Assembly (NCBI RefSeq): GCF_015351235.1
Contig: NZ_JADKSJ010000002.1
Coordinates: 1,054,001-1,118,000, forward strand
Direction of reading: 5' to 3'
DNA: 64,000 bases
From: Plantibacter sp. VKM Ac-2880
GTDB lineage: Bacteria; Actinomycetota; Actinomycetes; Actinomycetales; Microbacteriaceae
Positions 44,559 through 53,014 of this stretch are shown here, piece after piece. Below the pieces are notes generated by a model. The model saw nothing but the letters and a program-made list of their open reading frames with translations, was not told the origin of the DNA and searched no databases. Both the position numbers and the translations under genes were made by a program. Position 1 is the stretch's first letter. Each line of letters begins with the position of its first letter.

Positions 44559-44773
44559 GCCCTTCGACAAGCTCAGGGACCGACGGGGCGAGTTGGTCGG
44601 GCACGCTTCGTTCACACGGGGCGCCCTTCGACAAGCTCAGGGACCGAGGGGGCGGCGTGGTCGGATGGAGCCGGGCCCAGAGGTGGGCCCTTCGACAAGC
44701 TCAGGGACCGAGGGGGCGGGGTGGTCGGATGCAGCCGGGCCCAGAGGTGGGCCCTTCGACAAGCTCAGGGACC
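44559..44773. repeat. Array of four dispersed-repeat copies with a 64-bp higher-order unit
   Basis: Copies at 44559-44581, 44623-44645, 44687-44709 and 44751-44773 are spaced exactly 64 bp apart and share one orientation. Copies 3 and 4 lie in a near-perfect 64-bp tandem duplication (units starting 44657 and 44721). The segment after copies 1 and 4 (GACGGGGCGAGTTGGTCGGG) is also shared. A decayed copy follows at about 44815. The array fills the 307-bp gap between two convergent gene ends. Confidence 0.9.
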
Positions 44774-44837
44774 GACGGGGCGAGTTGGTCGGGCACCGTC
44801 GCGTTCGAGCAGAGCGACCCTCGACAAGCGGGCGACG

Positions 44838-45119
44838 CTAGGAGACGAGACGCTCGCGCAGACGGTCGCCGGCGGGGGTTGGACTGATCGTCGCCCAGAC
44901 CTCGTCGAGGGAGAGGTCGAGCACCTCGGCGATCGCGGCGATCGTCGAGAAGGCCGGCGTCGCGACGCGACCGGACTCGATCTTCCGCAGCGTCTCCGGC
45001 GAGAGCCCGGCGTCGAGCGCGATGTCGAGCATCGACCGCTCGCCACGGGCCTCACGCAGAAGCGCACCGAGGCGCTGACCGCGTTCGACGTCGGTGGGGG
45101 TGAGCGGGAGGCGGACCAT
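44838..45119 (-). CDS. XRE-family HTH regulator
   Basis: A 93-residue DNA-binding protein. The HTH reads RLGALLREARGERSMLDIAL, DAGLSPETLRKIESGRVATP and AFSTIAAIAEVLDLSLDEVW, a canonical XRE/Cro fold. There is no separate effector domain. It is divergent from the methionine aminopeptidase gene, and direct repeats in the shared region could be its operator. Control of map and of itself is inferred from position only. Confidence 0.85.
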   Translation of the reverse strand: MVRLPLTPTDVERGQRLGALLREARGERSMLDIALDAGLSPETLRKIESGRVATPAFSTIAAIAEVLDLSLDEVWATISPTPAGDRLRERLVS

Positions 45120-45138
45120 GCGCCCAGTGTAGTACGGG

Positions 45139-45158
45139 ATAGTTTGACCGGTATAGTT
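45139..45158. promoter_or_regulatory. Direct repeat ATAGTT x 2, candidate XRE operator
   Basis: GGATAGTT and GTATAGTT (hexamers at 45139-45144 and 45153-45158) are 14 bp apart in the AT-richer part of the divergent xre-map region. This is suggestive of an operator; no footprint logic beyond position. Confidence 0.3.
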
Positions 45159-45230
45159 ATTGGTCGGGTGCCGTGAGTGGCACGAACACCGCCGCACCGC
45201 ACACGCAGCACACCGATGGAAGGGCCCCGC

Positions 45231-46007
45231 ATGATCGAGATCTTCACCCCCACCGAGGTCGCGAAGGCCCGTCGCACCGGCGAACTCGTCGCGAACATCC
45301 TCCACACGCTGAAGCACCGCGTCACGATCGGTACGAACCTCCTTGAGATCGACCGCTGGGCGAAGGCGATGATCCTCGAGGCCGGCGCTGTCTCCTGCTA
45401 CGTCGACTACGCACCATCCTTCGGGCGCGGACCCTTCGGCCACTACATCTGCACCGCCGTGAACGACGCCGTCCTGCACGGCCTCCCCCGCGACTACGCG
45501 CTCGCCGACGGTGACCTCCTCACCCTCGACCTCGCCGTCCTCCTCGACGGCATCGCCGCGGACTCCGCGATCAGCTTCGTCGTCGGCACCGCGAAGCCGG
45601 AGGACCTCTCGCTCATCGAGACCACCGAGCGCGCCCTCGCCGCCGGCATCGCCGCCGCCAAGCCGGGTGCGAAGATCGGCGACATCTCCTTCGCGATCGG
45701 CACCGTGCTGAGCGGCGCCGGTTACCCGATCAACATGGACTTCGGCGGACACGGCATCGGCACGACCATGCACCAGGACCCGCACGTCTCGAACGACGGT
45801 CGCGCCGGCCGCGGCTACAAGCTGCGCCCCGGTCTGCTCCTCGCGATCGAGCCGTGGGTGATGGTCGACACCGACAAGCTCGTCACCGACGCCGACGGCT
45901 GGACGCTCCGCAGCGTCACCGGCAGCCGCACCGCCCACAGCGAGCACACCATCGCGATCACCGAGGACGGCGCCGAGATCATGACGCTGCCGACCGTCAC
46001 GTTCTGA
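45231..46007 (+). CDS. map: Type I methionine aminopeptidase
   Basis: A 258-residue metallopeptidase from ATG 45231, with GGAAGG seven bases upstream. All five metal ligands of the pita-bread fold are present: Asp in LTLDLAVLLDG, Asp in GIAADSA, His in GGHGIGT, Glu in AIEPWV and Glu in SEHTIAI. The substrate-site histidine is in VLHGLP. It removes N-terminal methionine from new proteins in the cytoplasm. It stands alone next to a divergent XRE regulator, away from ribosomal or secY genes, so it may be an additional copy in the genome. Confidence 0.93.
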   Translation: MIEIFTPTEVAKARRTGELVANILHTLKHRVTIGTNLLEIDRWAKAMILEAGAVSCYVDYAPSFGRGPFGHYICTAVNDAVLHGLPRDYALADGDLLTLDLAVLLDGIAADSAISFVVGTAKPEDLSLIETTERALAAGIAAAKPGAKIGDISFAIGTVLSGAGYPINMDFGGHGIGTTMHQDPHVSNDGRAGRGYKLRPGLLLAIEPWVMVDTDKLVTDADGWTLRSVTGSRTAHSEHTIAITEDGAEIMTLPTVTF

Positions 46008-46016
46008 GCACCTCAA

Positions 46017-46051
46017 GGTCTGCCGAGCGCGCTCGACCGGCCCGGCGGACC
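46017..46051 (+). terminator. Candidate terminator after map
   Basis: GGTCTGCCG pairs with CGGCGGACC (one G-U) across a 17-base loop, followed by GTGTTTA. It lies 10 bp after the map stop. Confidence 0.45.
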
Positions 46052-46068
46052 GTGTTTAGGCTGGTGGA

Positions 46069-46569
46069 ATGACCGACGATCGCCGCACAGTCCTCCGGGG
46101 CCGGTACCTGAGCCTCGGCTTCGGGGAGCTGTTCGCTGCCGTCGTGTTCATCGGCGTCGCATTCGTCTCGGTACTGCCGTTGCTCGAACGCCCGAGCGAT
46201 GCGCTCGCGTTCTGGTCGGCGCTCGTCCCCCTGTTGGTGATCCTCGTGCAGGCCGGCGTCTACTGGCTGCTCGCCCGGCGGTGGGTCAAGCAGGGCACGA
46301 TGCCTCGCGGGTTGGCCTCCGTCTATCGCGGGTTCCGCGTGCTCGACGCCGTCCTCCTGCTGGCAGGGCTCGTCGGCATCGTCGTCTGGTTCCCCGCCCA
46401 CCCCTTCGCGGCGATCGGCATCCCGTTCGTCTGGCTGCTGGGCGTCATCGAGTACCTGAACTACTTCGTCGTCCGCCTCGCCTACCCGCCGTCCGTTTGG
46501 TTCCAGCGGATCGGCGAGTGGCGCACGCCCCGACTCATGCAGGATGTGCGGGCCGCACACGCGAGCTGA
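46069..46569 (+). CDS. Hypothetical four-helix membrane protein
   Basis: A 166-residue protein with four membrane segments: LFAAVVFIGVAFVSVLPLL, WSALVPLLVILVQAGVYWLL, VLDAVLLLAGLVGIVVWF and AIGIPFVWLLGVIEYLNYFV. The ends are basic and cytoplasmic. It is common-looking for Microbacteriaceae but no family name can be given. It ends 3 bp before the convergent oxidoreductase gene. Confidence 0.65.
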   Translation: MTDDRRTVLRGRYLSLGFGELFAAVVFIGVAFVSVLPLLERPSDALAFWSALVPLLVILVQAGVYWLLARRWVKQGTMPRGLASVYRGFRVLDAVLLLAGLVGIVVWFPAHPFAAIGIPFVWLLGVIEYLNYFVVRLAYPPSVWFQRIGEWRTPRLMQDVRAAHAS

Positions 46570-46572
46570 CGA

Positions 46573-47325
46573 TCACCGAGCCTGGCGAAGCCCGTCGACC
46601 CACTGGGCGAAGGTCTGCACGCCGCGCTGGGCGTCGGGTCCGGCGAGGGTCGTGCCGTCGCGCATCGCCTTGCCGAAGCCGCCCGGCAACGGGATCTCGA
46701 CGACCGGGCCGCGCACGCCCTGTGCTGCCGTGTACGCCTTGACCATCGCGGACATGCGGAGCTCTTCCGGGCCGGCGAGGTCGGCCGGACGACCCTGAGG
46801 CTCCCCCTCCGCCAGCTCCACCAGGCGACCGGCGACTTCGCGCGCGGCGACCGGCTGCGACGTCATCGTCGGCACCATCGTGACCGGCCCGAACCGGAAC
46901 CGCTCGACCATCTGTTGCGCGAACTCGTGGAACTGCGTCGCCCGGAGGATCGTCCACGGGATCCGCCCCGTGCTCACCAGCTCCTCCTGCACGGCCTTGC
47001 CGGCGTAGTAACCGAACGGAGCGCGATCGCTCCCGACGATCGACAGCGCCACGTGATGCGGCACACCGACCGCACCCTCGGCGTCGAGCAGAGTGCGGGT
47101 GACCCCACCGAAGAACTCGCGGGACTTCGCTGCGGACTGGGTGGCCGTCGACGTCACGTCGATGACGACGTCAGCCGCTTCCAGCTGCTGGGCGAGCCCT
47201 GCCCCGGACACGAGATCGACGCCCGTCGCACGAGACAGGCTGACCACCCGATGTCCGCGCTCCTCGGCCACGGCTACGACGTGCCGCCCGACCATCCCGT
47301 TGCCCCCGGCGACGACGATCTTCAT
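46573..47325 (-). CDS. NmrA/SDR-like NAD(P)-binding protein
   Basis: A 250-residue protein. The N-terminus has the atypical-SDR dinucleotide loop VVAGGNGMVGRHVV. VVIDVTSTATQS and HHVALSIVGSDRAPFGYYAG give the S/Y...K arrangement (YYAGKAVQEE), and ILRATQFHEF is typical of NmrA-like proteins that act as NAD(P) sensors or quinone reductases. Cytoplasmic. Whether it is an enzyme or a redox sensor cannot be read. Confidence 0.8.
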   Translation of the reverse strand: MKIVVAGGNGMVGRHVVAVAEERGHRVVSLSRATGVDLVSGAGLAQQLEAADVVIDVTSTATQSAAKSREFFGGVTRTLLDAEGAVGVPHHVALSIVGSDRAPFGYYAGKAVQEELVSTGRIPWTILRATQFHEFAQQMVERFRFGPVTMVPTMTSQPVAAREVAGRLVELAEGEPQGRPADLAGPEELRMSAMVKAYTAAQGVRGPVVEIPLPGGFGKAMRDGTTLAGPDAQRGVQTFAQWVDGLRQAR

Positions 47326-47352
47326 CCGACTCTCCCCTGTATTCGACGGATG

Positions 47353-48030
47353 TCACTCTATCGGCGGGAGGAAACAGCCGTTCTCGACCGTGATCCGCAG
47401 TCGGTCCCCGCCCTCCCCCGCCTCGCGCTCGACGATGATGGCGTCGTCCTGCACCTGTGTCGACAACCGCATCTGCCCCGACGGCGGTTCGCGCAGCTCC
47501 GCCCTGAACTCGTCGGAGCTGTCCGAGAGGGCGAGCGGCGGGGCATAGGTGTGGACGATGTCCTGGAACACGGCACGACTCGTGCCGGCCGGCAGCTCGA
47601 GTACGGCACTCATGCGCGCGAGCTTCGTCGGACGTCCGGAGGGCGACAGGCTCGTGCAGGGCGCCTCCGACGCCTCGGGCGAGAACGCAAGCGGCAGACC
47701 ACCGGTCGCGAGCTGGGCGACACGCCCCAGGGCCATGCCGGCTGCCTGAAACACCGCGTCCCTTGTGGGGAGCTGGTCATCGAATCGGGGCTCCCGCGGA
47801 TCGACCTGCAGGCCCGGTGTGCCTGAGGTGGGCGGGGCTGCGGTCGGCAACTGCCGGACCGTTCCCACCCATCCGGCACAGGAGACGAAGAGGAACACCA
47901 TCACTCCGAGCTGCACCACCACGGCCACGACGATCGCGATGACCGGACGGCGCCCGAGCCGGGCCCGTCCGCCCGCTATCGGCGGTCCGCCCGGGATGTC
48001 GCTCGTCGTCTCGTCGGGGGTCATGTCCAC
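47353..48030 (-). CDS. Hypothetical membrane-anchored protein
   Basis: A 225-residue protein. The start is taken as GTG 48030 because AGGAG lies five bases upstream; the ATG two codons later is an alternative. A proline/glycine-rich N-tail is followed by one membrane segment (VIAIVVAVVVQLGVMVFLFV) and an extracytoplasmic domain of about 165 residues with two conserved-looking cysteines. No family recognised. It lies 27 bp upstream of the NmrA-like gene end region on the same strand. Confidence 0.6.
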   Translation of the reverse strand: MDMTPDETTSDIPGGPPIAGGRARLGRRPVIAIVVAVVVQLGVMVFLFVSCAGWVGTVRQLPTAAPPTSGTPGLQVDPREPRFDDQLPTRDAVFQAAGMALGRVAQLATGGLPLAFSPEASEAPCTSLSPSGRPTKLARMSAVLELPAGTSRAVFQDIVHTYAPPLALSDSSDEFRAELREPPSGQMRLSTQVQDDAIIVEREAGEGGDRLRITVENGCFLPPIE

Positions 48031-48203
48031 GCGTGCTCCTGTCGCCGGCTCCGCACCTCGACGAAGCCCGTCGTGATGCTGCAGGCGACGGTAGTGACGG
48101 TGGTCGATCCGGGCTGCCGACACCCGTCGGTCACCCGATCGCACCGAACCTCGGGCGGCCTGTGGAGCAGGCTCGAGGTCGACGGACCAGAGCACCGCCG
48201 GCG

Positions 48204-48749
48204 CTATCCCGCGATCAACCCGGCCGCCACGTTCGCGACGGCGTGGACGATGGCACCCGGGACGAAGCTGCCGGTCTTGTGGCGGAGCCAGCCCAGCAAC
48301 CAGCCGGCAGCGAACTGCACGGGGATGACCGGCCAGGTGCGGAGGTCGACCGCCAGCAGCAGGAGGTGCGGCAGGATGAACAGCGTCGCCTGGAGCAGGT
48401 TGCCCCACCAGAACCCGAGCCGTCTCATGAAGACACCGCCCAGCAGGCCGCGGAACAGCACCTCCTCGCCCACCGCGCGGAGGACCACACCCACGCCCAC
48501 CGCGACCGAGGTGAGCCGGGCGACGGACACCCCTGGCGTGTCGAGCACCTCCGCCGGGATCGCCACGATCGCCAACCAGCCCGCGACCAGCAGCGGCACC
48601 AGCAGGACCGCAGCCCACGCGTACCCGGAGGGAGCGCCCCACACGACACCGAGCCGCTGTCGCGCCATGGCGAAGGAGCTTCCCGCTCGGCGCGACTGCA
48701 CGATCAGGTAGATGACGGCCGGGATGCAGAAGACCACGAACTCGACCAT
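48204..48749 (-). CDS. CPBP family intramembrane protease
   Basis: A 181-residue membrane protein with the CPBP/Abi (Rce1-like) motifs. GEEVLFRGLLGG provides the EExxxR glutamates, FILPHLLLL the second motif histidine and HAVANVAAG the third. About five membrane segments are seen, including WAAVLLVPLLVAGWLAIVAI. The family contains prenyl-protein peptidases and bacteriocin self-immunity proteins. No bacteriocin gene is adjacent, so the substrate is open. Confidence 0.85.
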   Translation of the reverse strand: MVEFVVFCIPAVIYLIVQSRRAGSSFAMARQRLGVVWGAPSGYAWAAVLLVPLLVAGWLAIVAIPAEVLDTPGVSVARLTSVAVGVGVVLRAVGEEVLFRGLLGGVFMRRLGFWWGNLLQATLFILPHLLLLAVDLRTWPVIPVQFAAGWLLGWLRHKTGSFVPGAIVHAVANVAAGLIAG

Positions 48750-48801
48750 GGTTCGACCCTAACGAACGATCACCAGGAACACAGGTGATCGCCCGGATCT
48801 C

Positions 48802-50076
48802 CTAGAAGTGCGTCCGCAGGAAGGGCGCCTGCTCGGTCGCGAACGCGAGATCCAGTGCGCGCACGGCCTCCGGCGAGCCGGTGATGAGTCCAGCTTCGGC
48901 GAGCGCCGACACCCGCGGGCCACCGAGGAGGACGGCCGAGAGTTCGTTGATCGTGAGTCGTACCGAGTCGGTGTCAGTGTCGCCGCCCGATTCCGGGACG
49001 TCGCCGAGGCGCTCGACGACCGCAGCCCCGCGCTCGTCGATGCGGAGGACGAAGCGCCCGCCCGTGAGGTCGAGCGGGTCGACGACGTCGAGCACGTGCT
49101 CGCGCGGCGTCGACGGTCCGGGCACGGTGAAGCGACGAGCGCCGAGGACGGTTGGCACGTCCACGATGCGGAGCCACAGGGAATCGGCTCGCGCCGTGGT
49201 CTTGACGGCCCGACGGTCGACCAGTCGCCACGGCATTGCCTCGTCGGCCGGCGACTGCTGGAAGGTGACCTTCGTCGTGAGACTGATCCCCGTGAGGTGC
49301 CGCCACAGCGCGTAGCGGGCTTCAGGCGTGGTGGCGACGAGGTCGTCGACGACGATCGTCCCCCACTCCTCGCCCACGCGGTACAGCGCATAGCCCTGCG
49401 GTTCGCCGTCGGCATCGTCATAGCGGAGCGCGAGCGTGTCGCCCTCGCCATGGCTGAAGTGCCGGATGGTCACCTCGCGCAGGGCCTGCTTCCACCAGGC
49501 GACGCCGCGGTCGATGTCGCCGGCGCCACGCGAGCGTTCGAAGAGCTCGGGGGCGACGATCGCGAGCGAGCGCGGGTCAAGGGTGTGGACGCGGCCGGTG
49601 GGCGGTGCGCTCCGCCACGCGACGCGCTTCGGGTCGACCTCGTGCGTGAACTCCCACGTCGCCGGCGCGAAACCGTAGCGACCGTAGATGGTGGCCTCGC
49701 TCGCCGTGAGTGCGACGACCGCGGCACCCGTCGCCTGCGCGTGGTGGAGGCGGTTCTCCATGAGCGACCGGGCGATACCGCGGCGCTCGTGGGACGTGGA
49801 GACGGTGACCTCCGTGATCGCCAGCGCACGGACGGTGCCGTCGGGGATGGAGAGCGCGGTCGGGAAGGACCCGAGCGTGGCGACGGGGACCAGCGGTTCG
49901 GCCGCGGTGTCGTCGTAGACGCCGATGATGGAGCTGCCGACGAGGAGCCCACGACGCTCGGCGCGCACCGCGACGTCGGTTTCGGGCTTCGAGAGGAAGC
50001 CACGGGAGGCCGCGCCCCACCACAGGTCGAGGGCAGCGTGGTCCGTGTGGTCGAGCTCGACGGTGCGCAGGTTCAT
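48802..50076 (-). CDS. Eis-like GNAT acetyltransferase, second copy
   Basis: A 424-residue paralogue of the protein encoded at 3031-4353. The GNAT part has TVSTSHERRGIARSLMENRL and ASEATIYGRYGFAPA. The middle repeats the fold (YALYRVGEEWGTIVVDDLVA) and the SCP2-like end closes with APFLRTHF, a C-terminal aromatic residue supplying the terminal carboxylate as in Eis. Acetyl transfer to amines is expected. It is a lone gene with dispersed repeats upstream. Confidence 0.85.
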   Translation of the reverse strand: MNLRTVELDHTDHAALDLWWGAASRGFLSKPETDVAVRAERRGLLVGSSIIGVYDDTAAEPLVPVATLGSFPTALSIPDGTVRALAITEVTVSTSHERRGIARSLMENRLHHAQATGAAVVALTASEATIYGRYGFAPATWEFTHEVDPKRVAWRSAPPTGRVHTLDPRSLAIVAPELFERSRGAGDIDRGVAWWKQALREVTIRHFSHGEGDTLALRYDDADGEPQGYALYRVGEEWGTIVVDDLVATTPEARYALWRHLTGISLTTKVTFQQSPADEAMPWRLVDRRAVKTTARADSLWLRIVDVPTVLGARRFTVPGPSTPREHVLDVVDPLDLTGGRFVLRIDERGAAVVERLGDVPESGGDTDTDSVRLTINELSAVLLGGPRVSALAEAGLITGSPEAVRALDLAFATEQAPFLRTHF

Positions 50077-50101
50077 GCGACCAGCCTATGGGGAGGGGTC
50101 C

Positions 50102-50262
50102 GCCCTTCGACAGGCTCAGGGACCGGGGTGGCGGGGCTCAGGGACCGGGATGGCGGGGCTCAGAGATCGGCATGAGGAATCGGGTGGGGCCCTTCGACAA
50201 GCTCAGGGACCGGGGTGGAGGGGCTCAGGGACCGGGGTGGCGGGGCTCAGGGACCGGGCGGG
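50102..50262. repeat. Dispersed-repeat array, two full and several half copies
   Basis: Full copies lie at 50102-50124 and 50189-50211. Half copies (GGCTCAGGGACCGG-type) lie near 50135, 50221 and 50244. A residual GGCTCAGG at 50266-50273 contains the TGA stop of the cupin gene. The array fills the 192-bp gap. Confidence 0.85.
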
Positions 50263-50268
50263 GTCGGC

Positions 50269-50619
50269 TCAGGCGACGTAGACCTTGCGGAGGGTCTCGC
50301 GGACCGTCCAGGTGGTGCGGGTGCCAGCGGCGAGGCGGACGATGGAACCGGCGCGGAGCTCCAGCGACGGGGTCCCGTCCGCGAAGTCGACGGTCGCCTC
50401 ACCGGAGAGCACCACGAACACCTCGTCGACCTCCGTGTCCTGCACCACGCCGACGCCGAGCTCCCAGACGCCCACCTCGGCGCCACCGACGGCCGCGAGC
50501 GACGCGATCCCGCTCCGCGGCGAGCCCGAGACGACGTCCTCCGGCGCGAGCGGATTGTCGGCGAGCGCCACCTCGGCGCCCTGGAGCACGGTGTTCGGGG
50601 CGAGCAGGTGGTCGGTCAT
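50269..50619 (-). CDS. Cupin-domain protein
   Basis: A 116-residue single-domain cupin. Motif 1 is degenerate (VWELGVGVVQDTEVDEVFVV, without the usual histidines) and motif 2 is SIVRLAAGTRTTWTV. This resembles the DUF861/EutQ-like branch, often found beside amine oxidation genes. The TGA stop falls in a half copy of the dispersed repeat. It is the first gene of the amine catabolic block and lies 53 bp downstream of the Lrp gene. Confidence 0.8.
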   Translation of the reverse strand: MTDHLLAPNTVLQGAEVALADNPLAPEDVVSGSPRSGIASLAAVGGAEVGVWELGVGVVQDTEVDEVFVVLSGEATVDFADGTPSLELRAGSIVRLAAGTRTTWTVRETLRKVYVA

Positions 50620-50672
50620 GAGGGCCTTTCAGAGCTGGACGGAGACAGAGGGACGGGGAGCAGCCCGACTCC

Positions 50673-51125
50673 CTACCCGACGCCCCAACCGTAGGCGAGC
50701 TTGTGCGCCTCGAGCACGAAGAACGTCTCCGTGGAGCGGACGCCCGGCGTCGGCTGCAGGGTGTCGAGAAGGAACGTCTTGTAGTGGTCCATGTCGCGGC
50801 ACACGGCTTCGACCATCACGTCGAAGCCGCCGCTCGTGAGCACCACGTAACTCGTCTCCACGTGCTTCGACAGTTCCTGGCACACGCCACGCGCCATGCC
50901 GGGTTCGCAGCGGATGCCGATGAGCGCGAGGTGGTCGAAGCCGATCGACAGCGGGTTCGCGATACCGACGATCTGCAGGATGCCCGTGTCCTCGAGCCGC
51001 TGGATCCGGTAGCGGACAGACGATGCCGGCAACCCGGTCTCGGTGGCGATCTCGGAGAACGCCTTCCGTCCGTCCTGCTGCAGGATCGCGATCAGCCGAC
51101 GATCGATGTCGTCAAGGTCGTTCAT
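50673..51125 (-). CDS. Lrp/AsnC-family regulator
   Basis: A 150-residue regulator. Residues 1-60 are the AsnC HTH (DDIDRRLIAILQQDGRKAF, then ETGLPASSVRYRIQRLED). Residues 70-145 are the RAM ligand domain (HLALIGIRCEPG, TSGGFDVMVEAVCRDMDHYK). GGAG lies four bases before the ATG. It sits between the cupin and aldehyde dehydrogenase genes and is the likely amino-acid or amine-responsive regulator of this block. A 15-bp palindrome in the nearby divergent region (52930-52944) is a candidate site. Confidence 0.9.
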   Translation of the reverse strand: MNDLDDIDRRLIAILQQDGRKAFSEIATETGLPASSVRYRIQRLEDTGILQIVGIANPLSIGFDHLALIGIRCEPGMARGVCQELSKHVETSYVVLTSGGFDVMVEAVCRDMDHYKTFLLDTLQPTPGVRSTETFFVLEAHKLAYGWGVG

Positions 51126-51314
51126 GGGGCTCCTCCGGCAGCTGGCGGACGGTCATCGGTCAAGCGTAGCGAGGGGAACCTGACGGCCCGGGTGCGGTGT
51201 CCGCCCCACCCGAGCCGCGAACCCCGGTCGACCGACCGACCCGAACGCGGGCGGTCGACCGGGGTGACGCCGATCGACGCAGCCGAGGGAGGCCGCGTCG
51301 ACCGGCGGGCCCGG

Positions 51315-52772
51315 TCAGCGGATGTGGATCGCGCCGGTGCGGAGGTCGGTCATGTCGTGCAGCGTGTACATGCCGCCGATGCGACCCCAACCGGTGCCCT
51401 TGCCGCCCGCACCACCGAACGGCATGTTGATGTCCCACCAGCCGTTGGAGTCGTTCACGATCACCTGGCCGGTCTCGAGCTCCTCCATGAACCGGTACGC
51501 CTTCGAGAGGCTGTCGGTGAACACCGCGGACTGCAGGCCGAGCGCGTCGGCGTTGGCGATGCGCAGGATGTCGTCGTCGTCCTTGGCCGTGAGGATCGGG
51601 AGCACCGGGCCGAACGACTCCTCACGCGAGAGCAGGCTGTCCTCGGAGACGCCGTCGACGATCGTGAAGTCGTAGTAGAGGTCCGTCGGGTGGCCGGCGG
51701 CACGACCGCCGCCGAGCAGGATGTCGAAGCCGAGCGAGCGCGCCTCGTCGAGGTGGCGGTCCATCTTCGCGGCGACACCCTCGTTGTTGAGCGGGCCGAG
51801 GTTGATCCCCTCGTCGAAGGGGTTGCCGAGTCGGACGTTCGCGGTGGCGTAGGCGAGGGCCGCCTCGACGAAGACGTCGTGGACGTTCTGGTGCACGATG
51901 AGCCGCTCGGTCGCGCAGCACACCTGGCCGCCGCTGTAGAAGGCGGAGTCGACGGCGGCCTTCGCGGCGCGCTCGATGTTCGCGTCCTCGAGGACGACGA
52001 TCGGACCGTTGCCCGAACACTCCATGAGCGAACGCTTGAGGCCGGCGGTGCGGACGATCTTCGCGCCGGTCGCCGACGAGCCGATGAAGCCGATCGCGTC
52101 GATGCCGTCGTGGGAGACGAGCTCGGAACCGAACGCGCCGTCACCGGGGAGGACGCTCACGAGCCCGGCGGGCACACCGGCCTCCACGAGGCAGTCCATC
52201 GCGGCGAGCACGGCGAGCGGCGTGTTGCTCGGCGGCTTGACGATGCAGGCGTTGCCGGTGGCGAGGCCCGGGGCGACGAACTCGCTGAACATGAGGAGCG
52301 GGAAGTTCCAGGGCGTGATGATGCCCCAGACACCGACCGGTGCGCGCCAGGTGAACATGCGCTTGTCGATGTCGCTCGACGGCAGCGTCTCGCCGTAGAG
52401 CCGGAGGGCGTCCTCGGCGTGGAGGTGGAACAGCTGGGCGGCCTCGGCGATGTCGGCGATGGACTCGGCGAGCGGCTTGCCCTGCTCCAGCGTCTGCAGG
52501 CGGGCGAGCTCCTCGACGCGGGCGTTGATCGCGTCGCCGACCCGGTGGCAGATCTCGGCACGCTTGAACACGCCGAGCTTCCGCCACTCCCGCTGCGCCT
52601 CGTGCGCCCGGCGCACCGCCTCGTCCAGTTCGGCGGTGCCGGCGACGGGGATCGACGCGACGACGTCACCGGTGACGGGGCTGATCACCTCCGTGCGCTC
52701 CGAGCTGGTTCCGTCGGTGAACTCGCCGGCGATGAAGAGCTGGGTGCGAGTGGGTGTCGGCAACGTGGTCAT
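51315..52772 (-). CDS. NAD(P)-dependent aldehyde dehydrogenase
   Basis: A 485-residue aldehyde dehydrogenase; AGGAGG lies six bases before the ATG. Catalytic cysteine is in FYSGGQVCCATERL. The general-base glutamate is in LMECSGNGPIVVLED, where SGN replaces the usual GGx. The NAD site GFIGSSATGAKIV and the PWNFPLLMF motif are complete. The best guess is an enzyme for semialdehydes from amine breakdown. It is divergent from the permease gene and lies upstream of the Lrp gene on the same strand. Confidence 0.88.
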   Translation of the reverse strand: MTTLPTPTRTQLFIAGEFTDGTSSERTEVISPVTGDVVASIPVAGTAELDEAVRRAHEAQREWRKLGVFKRAEICHRVGDAINARVEELARLQTLEQGKPLAESIADIAEAAQLFHLHAEDALRLYGETLPSSDIDKRMFTWRAPVGVWGIITPWNFPLLMFSEFVAPGLATGNACIVKPPSNTPLAVLAAMDCLVEAGVPAGLVSVLPGDGAFGSELVSHDGIDAIGFIGSSATGAKIVRTAGLKRSLMECSGNGPIVVLEDANIERAAKAAVDSAFYSGGQVCCATERLIVHQNVHDVFVEAALAYATANVRLGNPFDEGINLGPLNNEGVAAKMDRHLDEARSLGFDILLGGGRAAGHPTDLYYDFTIVDGVSEDSLLSREESFGPVLPILTAKDDDDILRIANADALGLQSAVFTDSLSKAYRFMEELETGQVIVNDSNGWWDINMPFGGAGGKGTGWGRIGGMYTLHDMTDLRTGAIHIR

Positions 52773-52860
52773 TCCGGACCTCCTGGTGTCGTGGCTGGCC
52801 GACGACGCCGAACAGCGTCGTGCGGATGTCGTCGGGAGAATGTGGGATCAGCCTAGGACC

Positions 52861-52888
52861 TTGCGATTCCTCGAACAAGCAGTATTGT
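52861..52888 (+). promoter_or_regulatory. Candidate promoter for the permease operon
   Basis: TTGCGA (52861-52866), a 16-bp spacer and TATTGT (52883-52888) stand in the AT-richer divergent region ahead of the permease gene. Confidence 0.35.
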
Positions 52889-52929
52889 TTCGTCAAAGTT
52901 ACGATTACAACAACTGAAACGACCCGATC

Positions 52930-52944
52930 TTGTCGTAGCGACAA
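52930..52944. promoter_or_regulatory. Perfect 15-bp palindrome TTGTCG-TAG-CGACAA
   Basis: A 6-3-6 perfect dyad lies in the 242-bp region between the divergent aldehyde dehydrogenase and permease genes, about 70 bp before the permease start. The size fits an Lrp/AsnC half-operator, although the sequence is not the classical Lrp consensus. Confidence 0.5.
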
Positions 52945-53014
52945 TCTTTCGGCACATTGAGTGCATCAGTAGCGAGACAGCGACGTCTCGTCCCCCACGA
53001 ATCGAGAAGAGCCC

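Noticed and set aside
44838-46007. Toxin-antitoxin reading of the XRE-methionine aminopeptidase pair
   Set aside because: The genes are divergent, the aminopeptidase has all metal ligands and normal length, and toxin-antitoxin pairs are normally co-directional.
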